A model generated the notes under the pieces. That model ran no database searches. It had not been told where the DNA came from and saw nothing but the letters and a program-made list of their open reading frames with translations. 38,730 nucleotides of DNA from a virus: positions 1-38,730 of IMG/VR virus record IMGVR_UViG_3300045970_001343. One strand, given 5' to 3'. The translations under genes and the position numbers were made by a program. Below, piece by piece: positions 30,091 through 36,460 of this stretch; position 1 is the first letter of the stretch, and each line of letters starts with the position of its first letter.

Positions 30091-30458
30091 GCACCACCAC
30101 CCATCAGTACACGCCTCAAAGCCGCGTTTTCCTCGCGCAGCTGGCGGTTAACCTTCTCAGTTTCACTCTCCAACTTACGCACAGAATGCAGGTCATAGCC
30201 ACGCTGGTGCAGCATCCACATCAGCGGCGCGTCATTGCCACAGGCATCCATCAGCTTGGAAAACTTAGGCCACACAATGCCCTCTTGGCCCGACGACCAG
30301 CGGCTGAATTGCGCCTTATCCACACCCAGGCGCTGCTGCAGTTCCTTGTCCAGGGCGAACCCGGCCAACTCAGCACACATCTGAATTGCGTCTCCCAAGC
30401 TGTGCTTGCGTGCCACCTCTTCAGGGCGAATATCTACAGGTAAGGCGACTTGGTTCAT
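30087..30458 (-). CDS. CII-like HTH regulator with C-terminal coiled coil
   Basis: A 123-aa protein. A Leu/Gln-rich HTH (LQQRLGVDKAQFSRWSSGQ), then PKFSKLMDACGNDAPLMWML and HQRGYD, ends with a heptad-like helix (LESETEKVNRQLREENAALR). This type is found downstream of Cro in Burkholderiales prophages. By position and by HTH plus oligomerisation helix it corresponds to CII, an activator of lysogeny genes, though it is not a close lambda CII relative. ATG at 30458 has GAGGG before it and overlaps the upstream stop by ATGA; the frame continues to a TTG four codons upstream. Confidence 0.72.
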   Translation of the reverse strand: MNQVALPVDIRPEEVARKHSLGDAIQMCAELAGFALDKELQQRLGVDKAQFSRWSSGQEGIVWPKFSKLMDACGNDAPLMWMLHQRGYDLHSVRKLESETEKVNRQLREENAALRRVLMGGGA

Positions 30459-30670
30459 AGACCCTCGCAACTTTGTTGAGAGCTGTTGTGTGGCTCAAAC
30501 GGACAAAAAAAACGACCATCGGTCGCATGAAAGAAAGCACCACCCACCGCACCCGCTGGCAAACTGCTGCGCACTGCATTCAAGCGCGCATCAATGGAAG
30601 CCAGGGAGGAGACCTCTGCAGAAAGACAGGCCAGACGGATATCGCGGTGGGTGGCTGTAAAAACCCGCAT
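30455..30670 (-). CDS. small early protein between Cro-like and CII-like genes
   Basis: A 71-aa protein (MRVFTATHRDIRLACLSAEV, ASIDARLNAVRSSLPAG, then FFHATDGRFFCPFEPHNS) with two central helices and an aromatic C-terminal half. No HTH or membrane segment. It starts 3 nt after the Cro-like stop and overlaps the CII-like start by ATGA, so it is a true member of the early leftward operon. Function unknown. Confidence 0.65.
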   Translation of the reverse strand: MRVFTATHRDIRLACLSAEVSSLASIDARLNAVRSSLPAGAVGGAFFHATDGRFFCPFEPHNSSQQSCEGL

Positions 30671-30673
30671 GTG

Positions 30674-30919
30674 CTATGCCTTTGCAGCTACAAGAGTAGT
30701 AGCGCTTTGCGGTTGATTTGCGGGGGCTGGAGCCAGTTCTGGCACTTGCATAACCTCATACAACCGGTTCAATGTGGCATAGCCGGGGTTGGTGATGTGG
30801 CCATTGACAAACTTGCTCAGCCACGAATAACTGACACCGGAATCGGCCACCACTCTGGGCCAATCGCCCTTTCGGGCTTTCAACAATTCAAGGACGCTTT
30901 GGTCAAGTTTGGTGTTCAT
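30674..30919 (-). CDS. Cro-like HTH repressor
   Basis: An 81-aa DNA-binding protein. Residues about 18-55 form a lambda-repressor-type HTH (DWPRVVADSGVSYSWLSKFVN, GHITNPGYATLNRLYEVM). It diverges from the larger repressor gene with only the operator region between them, which defines the immunity switch. Three in-frame ATGs exist (30931, 30928, 30919). The first two lie in the predicted -10 of its own promoter, so I chose 30919, which would put the ATG almost at the transcript start. The Ala/Pro-rich tail is probably flexible. Confidence 0.8.
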   Translation of the reverse strand: MNTKLDQSVLELLKARKGDWPRVVADSGVSYSWLSKFVNGHITNPGYATLNRLYEVMQVPELAPAPANQPQSATTLVAAKA

Positions 30920-30922
30920 GGG

Positions 30923-30950
30923 TTGCATCATAGTAAGGTTTTACTATGAA
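30923..30950 (+). promoter_or_regulatory. weak candidate promoter of the repressor gene
   Basis: TTGCAT (30923-30928) and TATGAA (30945-30950) with a 16-bp spacer. The spacer is filled by operator 1. Transcription would begin near 30957, downstream of the ATG at 30946, supporting the start at 30988 for the repressor. Match to consensus is poor, as is usual for maintenance promoters that need activation. Confidence 0.4.
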
Positions 30951-30955
30951 TGCAA
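30927..30955 (-). promoter_or_regulatory. candidate leftward early promoter (Cro-like operon)
   Basis: On the minus strand TTGCAT (30955-30950), a 17-bp spacer, then TATGAT (30932-30927; five of six match the -10 consensus). Operator 1 lies over the spacer and -10, and operator 2 over the -35 side. Predicted start near 30920, next to the Cro-like ATG at 30919. Confidence 0.6.
30932..30945. promoter_or_regulatory. repressor operator 1 (AGTAA-N4-TTACT)
   Basis: AGTAA-GGTT-TTACT. The symmetry extends to 8-bp arms (30929-30948), taking in the CAT/ATG of both divergent frames. It is one of four sites of the same form in the window. Confidence 0.8.
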
Positions 30956-30968
30956 GTAACACATTACT
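30955..30968. promoter_or_regulatory. repressor operator 2 (AGTAA-N4-TTACT)
   Basis: AGTAA-CACA-TTACT, exactly 23 bp from operator 1, about two helical turns, so two dimers would sit on the same DNA face. Confidence 0.75.
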
Positions 30969-30987
30969 ATTCGAAGCAAACACACTG

Positions 30988-31368
30988 ATGGACATGGAGA
31001 AAAAATCTATCAATGACGTGTTTGCTGAAAATCTGGCAGCTTTAATGCTGCGCAAAGATGTGAATCAGCCGACCTTGTCAGCTATGAGCAAAGTCAGCCA
31101 AAAGACAGTCAGCAATTATTTGAACCCAGGTCAAAGGGTCGTTGGATCCAACGGGAAGCAACCCTCAGCCAAATTAACTGAATTGGAAATGATTGCCACA
31201 GCGTTAGGCGTTGATCCGTGGCAATTGTTGAGGCCGCTGAACTCTGATCAACGGGCGGCTTACGAAGCCATTGAGGCCGCATTTAAGGCTCTCCAACCCA
31301 AAACAACACTACCCCCACCAGTCCTGGTTTCAAGCAAAAAGAAACCTAGATCAGCAAATGGAGCGTAG
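30988..31368 (+). CDS. CI-like HTH prophage repressor, short form
   Basis: The rightward repressor of the immunity switch, 126 aa from the chosen ATG (140 aa from the ATG at 30946, which lies inside operator 1). An XRE-type HTH spans about residues 10-70: INDVFAENLAALM, then QPTLSAMSKVSQKTVSNYLN with the recognition helix, an inserted loop (GQRVVGSNGKQPSAK) and LEMIATALGVDPWQLL. The C-terminal 45 residues are helical, then Lys/Pro-rich. No Ala-Gly cleavage site or S24 peptidase domain is present, unlike lambda CI, so SOS self-cleavage is not expected. A terminator follows. Confidence 0.8.
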   Translation: MDMEKKSINDVFAENLAALMLRKDVNQPTLSAMSKVSQKTVSNYLNPGQRVVGSNGKQPSAKLTELEMIATALGVDPWQLLRPLNSDQRAAYEAIEAAFKALQPKTTLPPPVLVSSKKKPRSANGA

Positions 31369-31414
31369 GTACATCAAAGCCGTTCAAACTTTACCTTGCG
31401 GTGAACAATCTGTG

Positions 31415-31436
31415 AATCCCCCAAATGGGGGATTTT
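31415..31436 (+). terminator. intrinsic terminator after the repressor gene
   Basis: AATCCCCC and GGGGGATT form an 8-bp stem with the loop AAAT, ending in TTTT. It separates the repressor transcript from the BRCT gene. Confidence 0.6.
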
Positions 31437-31510
31437 GAGAAAATAGAGCCACTCAGTGGTCACTTGATGCGTTGGAAACTGTATCAAAAAACTTCTAAGT
31501 AGGAAATGAC

Positions 31511-32140
31511 ATGAATTGGGACAACTCCCGCCGCCGAGAGATTGAGCAAATGATCGGCCTGGCCACAGGAATGATTGCCGATGGCGACTTGTCGGACATG
31601 GAAATCAAGTACTTAAGTACTTGGCTATCAGAACATCATGAAGTCACTACCGATTGGCCCGGCAGCGTGGTTGCGCATCTAGTGAAAGAAATATTGGCTG
31701 AAGGCACCATCAGTGAGAGTGGACGCACTAGGCTTATGAAGATGCTGACCGATTTGTCAGGCTCTGATTTCTCCGAGACCGGCTCTGTAACCACCAGCCC
31801 CATTGCACTACCGCTTGACGACAAGTGCACAATTTCTCTGCAAGATGCCCATGTTTGCCTCACGGGTGAATTTTTGTTTGGCCTGCGCTCAGTATGCGAA
31901 GCCCTGGCTGCAGAAGCGGGATCTATTGCGCACAATATCGTTACTAAAAAGATTGACTACTTGGTGATTGGGCACAACGTGTCGCCCAGTTGGGCGCACA
32001 CCTCCTATGGCCGAAAAATTGAACAAGCCGTTGCACTGCAAGCCAAAAGGCACCCCATAAAAATCATTTCAGAACAACGGTGGCTTGAAACAATCGCAGC
32101 TCAGTCTAAATCGCTGAAGACTGCTCCAGGCTTGGTTTAA
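31511..32140 (+). CDS. BRCT-domain protein with TerB-like N-terminus (cargo gene)
   Basis: A 209-aa protein. Residues 1-85 are helical with acidic residues (ATGMIADGDLSDMEIKYLS, EILAEGTISESGRTRLMKML), resembling TerB-type helical domains. Residues 108-195 form a BRCT domain like that of bacterial DNA ligase: AHVCLTGEFLFGLRSVCEAL, then IAHNIVTKKIDYLVIG and KIISEQRWLE, with the Gly and Trp positions conserved. BRCT domains bind DNA ends or phosphopeptides. The gene lies in a lower-G+C patch between repressor and early operon, behind its own ribosome site (AGGAAATGAC), so it is probably expressed in the lysogen as cargo. A defence or DNA-repair role is possible but unproven. Confidence 0.75.
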   Translation: MNWDNSRRREIEQMIGLATGMIADGDLSDMEIKYLSTWLSEHHEVTTDWPGSVVAHLVKEILAEGTISESGRTRLMKMLTDLSGSDFSETGSVTTSPIALPLDDKCTISLQDAHVCLTGEFLFGLRSVCEALAAEAGSIAHNIVTKKIDYLVIGHNVSPSWAHTSYGRKIEQAVALQAKRHPIKIISEQRWLETIAAQSKSLKTAPGLV

Positions 32141-32579
32141 CTAACTGCCATGCCATTAACCCCGATTTGCTTTCAGCAAGGTCAAATCCTCGCGCGGCCA
32201 CTGGCAACACGCCTGTTTGCAGCCACGTTGCCAGATCACTTTGCGTGGTCAGCCACCCAGATGTAGTTGTTTCTGGTGCGTGAAGATGCCCCTCAAACAC
32301 TTCAATTCCAAACAGGTCTTGTTCTATGCCAACTTGCAAAAAATGGGCAGGCTCCGTGCGATCATAAAAAACATAGCCCTGGCAAAAGTTGTAATCTGGC
32401 GGGGTCATATAAGCCCAACTTTGATACCTAACTTTTTTCACAACAAAAGTCTTCAACTCTAGGCCCAATGTCCAATAGTGATGCGGTTCAATGACAAAGT
32501 GCCATTGTGAAAAATACAACATCGGGTCGTCAATCTTGGTTGATTTCGCCTTCTTGGATATCTGATTTTCTGATTTCAA
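32106..32579 (-). CDS. unknown cargo protein convergent with the BRCT gene
   Basis: A 157-aa protein with a Lys/Ser-rich start and an aromatic-rich body (MLYFSQWHFVIEPHHYWTLG; YQSWAYMTPPDYNFCQGYVF; LQTGVLPVAARGFDL). No family recognised. The TTG at 32579 is preceded by AAGGA at a 9-nt distance and is preferred; an ATG at 32522 would shorten it by 19 residues and has no ribosome site. The last 35 bases overlap the end of the BRCT gene tail to tail. Lower G+C and position suggest acquired cargo, perhaps paired with the BRCT gene. Confidence 0.6.
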   Translation of the reverse strand: MKSENQISKKAKSTKIDDPMLYFSQWHFVIEPHHYWTLGLELKTFVVKKVRYQSWAYMTPPDYNFCQGYVFYDRTEPAHFLQVGIEQDLFGIEVFEGHLHAPETTTSGWLTTQSDLATWLQTGVLPVAARGFDLAESKSGLMAWQLVKPSLEQSSAI

Positions 32580-32644
32580 TTGAGGCCCATCCTTGGGTAT
32601 ATCCTATCTGATCGTGTGCAGCGTAGAACAATTTTCATAGTTGT

Positions 32645-32658
32645 AGTAATTATTTACT
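32645..32658. promoter_or_regulatory. repressor operator 3 (AGTAA-N4-TTACT)
   Basis: AGTAA-TTAT-TTACT, the same form as operators 1 and 2. It ends on the first base of the -35 box of the rightward early promoter. Confidence 0.75.
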
Positions 32659-32686
32659 TGACGGTCTAGTAAATTGTTACTAGACT
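32658..32686 (+). promoter_or_regulatory. rightward early promoter of the integrase operon
   Basis: TTGACG (32658-32663; five of six), a 17-bp spacer and TAGACT (32681-32686; four of six). Operator 4 fills the spacer and operator 3 abuts the -35, a layout expected to block polymerase when repressor is bound. Start predicted near 32692. Confidence 0.62.
32664..32685. promoter_or_regulatory. repressor operator 4 (extended AGTAA-N4-TTACT)
   Basis: Perfect 9-bp arms GTCTAGTAA and TTACTAGAC around ATTG. The core (32668-32681) is exactly 23 bp from operator 3, repeating the pitch of operators 1 and 2. Confidence 0.8.
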
Positions 32687-32688
32687 TC

Positions 32689-32723
32689 CACTCCAACCCG
32701 ACACCTCACGTCGGTTTGGAGTG
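32689..32723 (+). promoter_or_regulatory. leader hairpin covering the ribosome site of the first early gene
   Basis: CACTCCAACCCGAC pairs with GTCGGTTTGGAGTG, 13 of 14 positions, around a 7-nt loop. The 3' arm contains GGAG (32718-32721), the only Shine-Dalgarno for the ATG at 32728. The transcript start is predicted near 32692, so most of the stem would be at the 5' end of the mRNA. Confidence 0.6.
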
Positions 32724-32727
32724 AAAA

Positions 32728-32946
32728 ATGCCCCCACCCATCAGGAACATTGGCCCCGGAGAATATGCGCTGATTGCCGTGTTGACCCGCATCGTCATAG
32801 AGACGATGCACTTCAGCCCAGCGCCTCGGTACGACTCTGATAGTTTTTTACCCGAGCAGCTGCTCGAAGACGCACAGCGCGTTTTGAACGAATACGGGGC
32901 GCGTGTGCAGCCTGACCCGTCCATGATGGCAGGCGGTGCAGCATGA
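32728..32946 (+). CDS. first small protein of the rightward early operon
   Basis: A 72-aa protein (MPPPIRNIGPGEYALIAVLT, RIVIETMHFSPAPRYDSD, FLPEQLLEDAQRVLNEYGAR). It has two helices; the second is amphipathic. No HTH or membrane signature strong enough to name. It begins just after the leader hairpin and overlaps the next start by ATGA. As the first product after induction it could be a regulator or host-takeover protein (inference). Confidence 0.65.
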   Translation: MPPPIRNIGPGEYALIAVLTRIVIETMHFSPAPRYDSDSFLPEQLLEDAQRVLNEYGARVQPDPSMMAGGAA

Positions 32947-33230
32947 CCATGCACCGCATCACAAACTTGGCACTAGCCGCCCTCATTGCCCTGCTGCTGT
33001 CCTGCAGCTACTTGCTAGACCTGCCAAGTGACCTGCAAGAGATCACCGACGGTGCCATGGCATTGCAAGATGCCCAACAAGCCGCCAGCGCCGCCGTGCG
33101 CTTTGACCGCGCCGCACGGCAAATCTGCGGTGGAGAAAACGCCCAGTTTGACATCCTGGCCGATGGTGCCGTGCAGTGCCGTACCAAACGTGGGCGCAAG
33201 ACCATACAAATTGCGCAGGTGACGCCATGA
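32943..33230 (+). CDS. small exported or membrane-anchored protein, possible lipoprotein
   Basis: A 95-aa protein. The N-terminus (TMHRITNLALAALIALLLSC) is a signal-like stretch ending in LLLSC, a weak lipobox with the Cys at residue 21. The rest is a soluble Ala/Asp-rich helix (ITDGAMALQDAQQAASAAV) and a short basic end. A periplasmic lipoprotein or single-pass anchored protein is plausible, maybe for superinfection exclusion. It overlaps both neighbours by four bases. Confidence 0.62.
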   Translation: MTMHRITNLALAALIALLLSCSYLLDLPSDLQEITDGAMALQDAQQAASAAVRFDRAARQICGGENAQFDILADGAVQCRTKRGRKTIQIAQVTP

Positions 33231-33871
33231 TGTGCTGTGACGATTACGGCCGCTGCACCCAGGGTGCACATTGCGCCGCCCGTAAAACCGACGCTTGCGT
33301 GCCCGAGTGCACCAAGGCACCCCGCCCACCGTGGATGGACGGTGCGCTGCAAAACACCATACCTGCAGAGGCAGGCACCTGGCATGTGATCGACCCTGAT
33401 GATGCCCACGACCTGGCCAATCAGGATGGTGATGTGCTTTGGGTGCTTGTGCTGTTTATTGGCTTTTTTGTGCTTGGGCTGGCCATGATTTCGTTTGTCA
33501 TGGGTTATGGCTGGGTGTATCTGTTTGGCTTGTCGCTCCAAACCCCCACCAATCAACCGCTCATGGAGTACAGCGGCGTGCTGATCCAAGCCGCCGAGGC
33601 ACGCATGCGCGCCGATGGTCAGTCCGCCGCCATACCCGTGATCTGCATGGACATCGAGCTGGACAACTCGACGCACAACATCATGCACGTCGAGCAGCCC
33701 TTCCCGCCCGACCAGTACGACCAATCCCACGCGGCCGCACATCGCCTCAAAAAAGGCACCCACGTCACCGTGCAGGCCCCCCTGCTGGACTTGCGGCTTG
33801 TCGCCCGCAATGCCGCCCACATTCATGTCATCAAAAAACCCCAGGAGCAACCAACGTCATGCCAAGCGTAA
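33227..33871 (+). CDS. Cys-rich, membrane-spanning protein with OB-fold-like end
   Basis: A 214-aa protein of unusual build. Residues 3-28 hold six cysteines (MMCCDDYGRC, QGAHC, DACVPEC), a likely zinc-binding knot seen in other phage early proteins. Residues 68-102 form a strong membrane region (VLWVLVLFIGFFVLGLAMIS and on). Residues 115-205 have strands and a helix (VLIQAAEARMRADGQ, PVICMDIELD, AAAHRLKKGTHVTVQAPLL, LVARNAAHIHV) that recall single-stranded-DNA-binding OB-fold proteins of phages. ATG at 33227 is chosen for the ATGA overlap. It could be a real fusion of a membrane protein and an SSB-like protein; the call for the third part is tentative. Confidence 0.62.
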   Translation: MMCCDDYGRCTQGAHCAARKTDACVPECTKAPRPPWMDGALQNTIPAEAGTWHVIDPDDAHDLANQDGDVLWVLVLFIGFFVLGLAMISFVMGYGWVYLFGLSLQTPTNQPLMEYSGVLIQAAEARMRADGQSAAIPVICMDIELDNSTHNIMHVEQPFPPDQYDQSHAAAHRLKKGTHVTVQAPLLDLRLVARNAAHIHVIKKPQEQPTSCQA

Positions 33872-34140
33872 CCATCACCATCACCGACACGCCCTCTGGC
33901 GGTGTCTGCGTGCACAGCAACTACGTGCCCGCCATTGGCAAAAACACCAGCACGGCCCAGGCGGCTGCGTTGGACATCATCAACCGCACATGCCGCGAAT
34001 ACGGCCTGCCCAATCCGCTAAAAAGCGTCACCATGGCCCTGCGCGATGGCGTGGATATTGATGCGGTGCACCGTACGCGCGACAACGTGATCGCCGAATT
34101 GAAAAAGCTGCCTCCCATGGGGCCGGAGCGTGGCCGATGA
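33859..34140 (+). CDS. hypothetical early phage protein
   Basis: A 93-aa protein (MPSVTITITDTPSGGVCVHS, STAQAAALDIINRTCREYGL, then DAVHRTRDNVIAELKKL). A short beta start like those of phage proteins that read 'VTITDTPSGGV' is followed by two helices. The start is the ATG at 33859, within the tail of the previous gene; the frame is open much further upstream but that part is shadow. AGGAG lies 12 nt before. Probably a small DNA-associated protein of the recombination or replication type; function unknown. Confidence 0.7.
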   Translation: MPSVTITITDTPSGGVCVHSNYVPAIGKNTSTAQAAALDIINRTCREYGLPNPLKSVTMALRDGVDIDAVHRTRDNVIAELKKLPPMGPERGR

Positions 34141-34385
34141 ACCAAACCCGCCTTGGCTCCCTCATTGAGGCGCTGTTCAACGTGGCCATCGGCTTCGCCA
34201 TCAACTTCGTGGCCAACATGGTCATCCTGCCGCTGGTCGGGTTTCACATCACGGCCAGTCAAAACCTCTTCATTGGCGCGCTGTACACGGTCATCAGTGT
34301 GTGCCGCAGCTACATCATTCGCCGCTGGTTTAACCAGCGCCTGCATACCACCGCACAACGCCTTGCCGAAAGGGCCATAGCATGA
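34137..34385 (+). CDS. DUF7220-like small membrane protein
   Basis: An 82-aa protein. MNQTRLGSLIEALFNVAIGF is followed by a hydrophobic stretch (AINFVANMVILPLVGFHI), a second segment (LFIGALYTVISVCRSY) and RRWFNQRL, the pattern of DUF7220 phage membrane proteins (two segments, Arg-rich C-terminus). The role is unknown. It overlaps both neighbours by ATGA. Confidence 0.72.
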   Translation: MNQTRLGSLIEALFNVAIGFAINFVANMVILPLVGFHITASQNLFIGALYTVISVCRSYIIRRWFNQRLHTTAQRLAERAIA

Positions 34386-36460
34386 GCAATGAATTCGCAA
34401 ACATCGGGCTGGATCTGATCGCCAGCAGTCTGACTAACCCCCGCAAGAACTTCAACCAGGCAAAACTCGCAGAGCTGGCTGAAAGTATCAAAGCAGACGG
34501 AGTTCACCAGCCGGTGCTGGTGCGCCACATTCCGGCAGACCGCGTGCCCGACACCGATCGGCAAGTAATTTATGAACTTGTGTGCGGCGAGCGCCGTCTA
34601 CGTGCAAGCCGCATGGCCGGTGTGTCTACCATCCCCGCAATGATCCGCAACCTGACCGATGCCCAGGTGCTTGAGATCCAGATCATCGAAAACTTGCACC
34701 GTGATGACTTGACTGAGCTGGAGGAAGCTGAAGGCTACGAAGCCCTGATGCAGCATGCCAATATCACCGCCGACCAGGTAGGTGAAAAGATCAAAAAGAG
34801 CCGCAGCCATGTGTATGCCCGTCTCAAGCTGTTGGATCTGTGCACCGAGGCACGTGCCAGCCTGCGCGATGGCGACATCGATGCCAGCCGCGCACTGGTC
34901 GTGGCCCGCATCCCCGACCACAAGTTACAGATCAAGGCCATGAAGGAGATCGTCGCAGGCCAAGGCTACAGTTCGCCCCGCGAGCCCATGACCTACCGCC
35001 AGGCACTCGATCACGCGCAGCGCAACTACATGCTCAAGCTGAGCGATGCCAAGTTCAAGATCACCAGCGTGGATCTGGTGCCCGCTGCCGGCAGTTGCAA
35101 AACCTGCACCAAACGCACCGGCCATGCGCCCGATCTGTTCAGCGACGTGAAGGGTGCAGATGTCTGCATCGACCCGCCTTGTTTCCACAAAAAAGAAGAG
35201 GCCCACTCCGCTGCCATGGTGAAAGAAGCCAAGGACAAGGGCCAGACAGTCATTGCAGGAAAGGAAGCTCAGGAGCTACGGGCCCAAAACAGCTACTACG
35301 ATAAGTTTGTCGGGTACCGCCGCCTGGACAGCGTGGACGACAGCCCAACCGACCAGCCGCTGCGCAAACTCATTGGCCCGCTGATGAAGACCGAGGGCAT
35401 CAAGCCCGTGCTGATCGAGGGCACCCGCAACAAGGGTGAACTGGTGGAATGCCTGCCCAATGAAGTGGCGCTCAAGCTGCTCAAGATGGCCGAGCAACAG
35501 GCCGCTGCAGCCAGTCAGCAGACCACCAATGCGCCAAAAATCTCCAAGGAAGTTCAGAAGCTGGTGGATGAAAAAAAAGCCAAGGATGAGGCCAAGGCCA
35601 AGGCTCAGTACGAACAAGATTGGCGAGACCAACTGGTGCAGCGCACCTGGGATCTGATACAGCGATCTGAAGGCTTCACCGAAGACTTCAACACAGAAGT
35701 GCACCGCTACGTTGCGCTGCGAACCGCTCACAACCTGAGTTCTGACGACCTGGTTAAAGTTGCCCAGCTGCTTGGGCTAGGAAAAGTCGGAGCACACAGC
35801 GCAATACAAGATCACATCAAAATCAGCGAACAGCCCGACGTGATCCACCTGCTGATGATCATGGTCAAAGACAGCAGTGCCAACGACTTCAGCTACAGCG
35901 ATCGCATTGCCAACGAAGGCATGCACCTGGTCGCGGGCATTGTGCATGGCGGAGGGCTCAAATCCACACTCAAAGACCTCCAGGCCAACTCGCTGGCCAA
36001 GTTTTTCCCAAAAGTCAAAGTAGAAAAAGCAAAACCCACTAACGCCCCTGCTGCGCAAGCCAAGGGGAGCGGGGTGGGCAAAAAGCCCAAGACCACGGCT
36101 CAGGAAGCCAAAGCCCAAATCGCCGCCGCGATGCAAGCGCAAGAGGGAACCAATCCAGGCGCTGACGCGCCGGGCATCGTGGCCAACGACGTGATCCAGC
36201 CAGTAGCCCCGCCCGGTGCTAGCGCACCGACCGCGTCTCAGGCTGTGGGCGAGTTTGAGGTAGGCCAGCGAGTGCGCGTTACCACCGATGACAACAAGCT
36301 AGGCCCAATCGCTCGCAAGTGGAGCGGAAAAGAAGGCACCATAACCAGGCGCGAAGACGGTGGCGGCTACTGGTGCGTAACGTTCAAGGGCCGCAATGGC
36401 GGCATGGCCCTGTTTGCCGAGGATCAGATCGAGGTGGTTGCAGTGGCGGTGGCGGCATGA
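34382..36460 (+). CDS. ParB/RepB-like protein with Cys cluster and SH3/KOW-like end
   Basis: A 692-aa protein. Residues 5-110 are a ParB N-terminal domain: LTNPRKNFNQAKLAELAESI, CGERRLRA at 68-75 (CTP/phosphate-binding motif) and EIQIIENLHRDDL at 98-110. An HTH domain follows (NITADQVGEKIKKSRSHVYA, RLKLLDL). Residues 239-267 contain C-x2-C ... C-x4-C, a likely zinc site. A long Lys/Ala/Gln-rich helix spans about 380-425. Residues 635-690 are an SH3/KOW-like barrel (VGQRVRVTTDD, GKEGTITRREDGGGYWCVTF). There is no ParA in the window, so true partition is doubtful. A CTP-switch DNA clamp, regulator or nuclease-like role is possible. Confidence 0.85.
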   Translation: MSNEFANIGLDLIASSLTNPRKNFNQAKLAELAESIKADGVHQPVLVRHIPADRVPDTDRQVIYELVCGERRLRASRMAGVSTIPAMIRNLTDAQVLEIQIIENLHRDDLTELEEAEGYEALMQHANITADQVGEKIKKSRSHVYARLKLLDLCTEARASLRDGDIDASRALVVARIPDHKLQIKAMKEIVAGQGYSSPREPMTYRQALDHAQRNYMLKLSDAKFKITSVDLVPAAGSCKTCTKRTGHAPDLFSDVKGADVCIDPPCFHKKEEAHSAAMVKEAKDKGQTVIAGKEAQELRAQNSYYDKFVGYRRLDSVDDSPTDQPLRKLIGPLMKTEGIKPVLIEGTRNKGELVECLPNEVALKLLKMAEQQAAAASQQTTNAPKISKEVQKLVDEKKAKDEAKAKAQYEQDWRDQLVQRTWDLIQRSEGFTEDFNTEVHRYVALRTAHNLSSDDLVKVAQLLGLGKVGAHSAIQDHIKISEQPDVIHLLMIMVKDSSANDFSYSDRIANEGMHLVAGIVHGGGLKSTLKDLQANSLAKFFPKVKVEKAKPTNAPAAQAKGSGVGKKPKTTAQEAKAQIAAAMQAQEGTNPGADAPGIVANDVIQPVAPPGASAPTASQAVGEFEVGQRVRVTTDDNKLGPIARKWSGKEGTITRREDGGGYWCVTFKGRNGGMALFAEDQIEVVAVAVAA

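Noticed and set aside
31369-31510. Possible small RNA or gene between the repressor and the BRCT gene
   Set aside because: Contains a terminator and a ribosome site for the BRCT gene but no convincing promoter-terminator pair of its own.
31607-31622. Perfect 16-bp palindrome AAGTACTTAAGTACTT
   Set aside because: Lies inside the BRCT coding sequence encoding an ordinary helix; it lacks the AGTAA-N4-TTACT form and has no promoter nearby.
33439-33858. Upstream extension of the 93-aa early protein frame
   Set aside because: Overlaps the Cys-rich/membrane protein in another frame and reads as Arg/Pro/His-rich shadow; the ATG at 33859 fits the operon.
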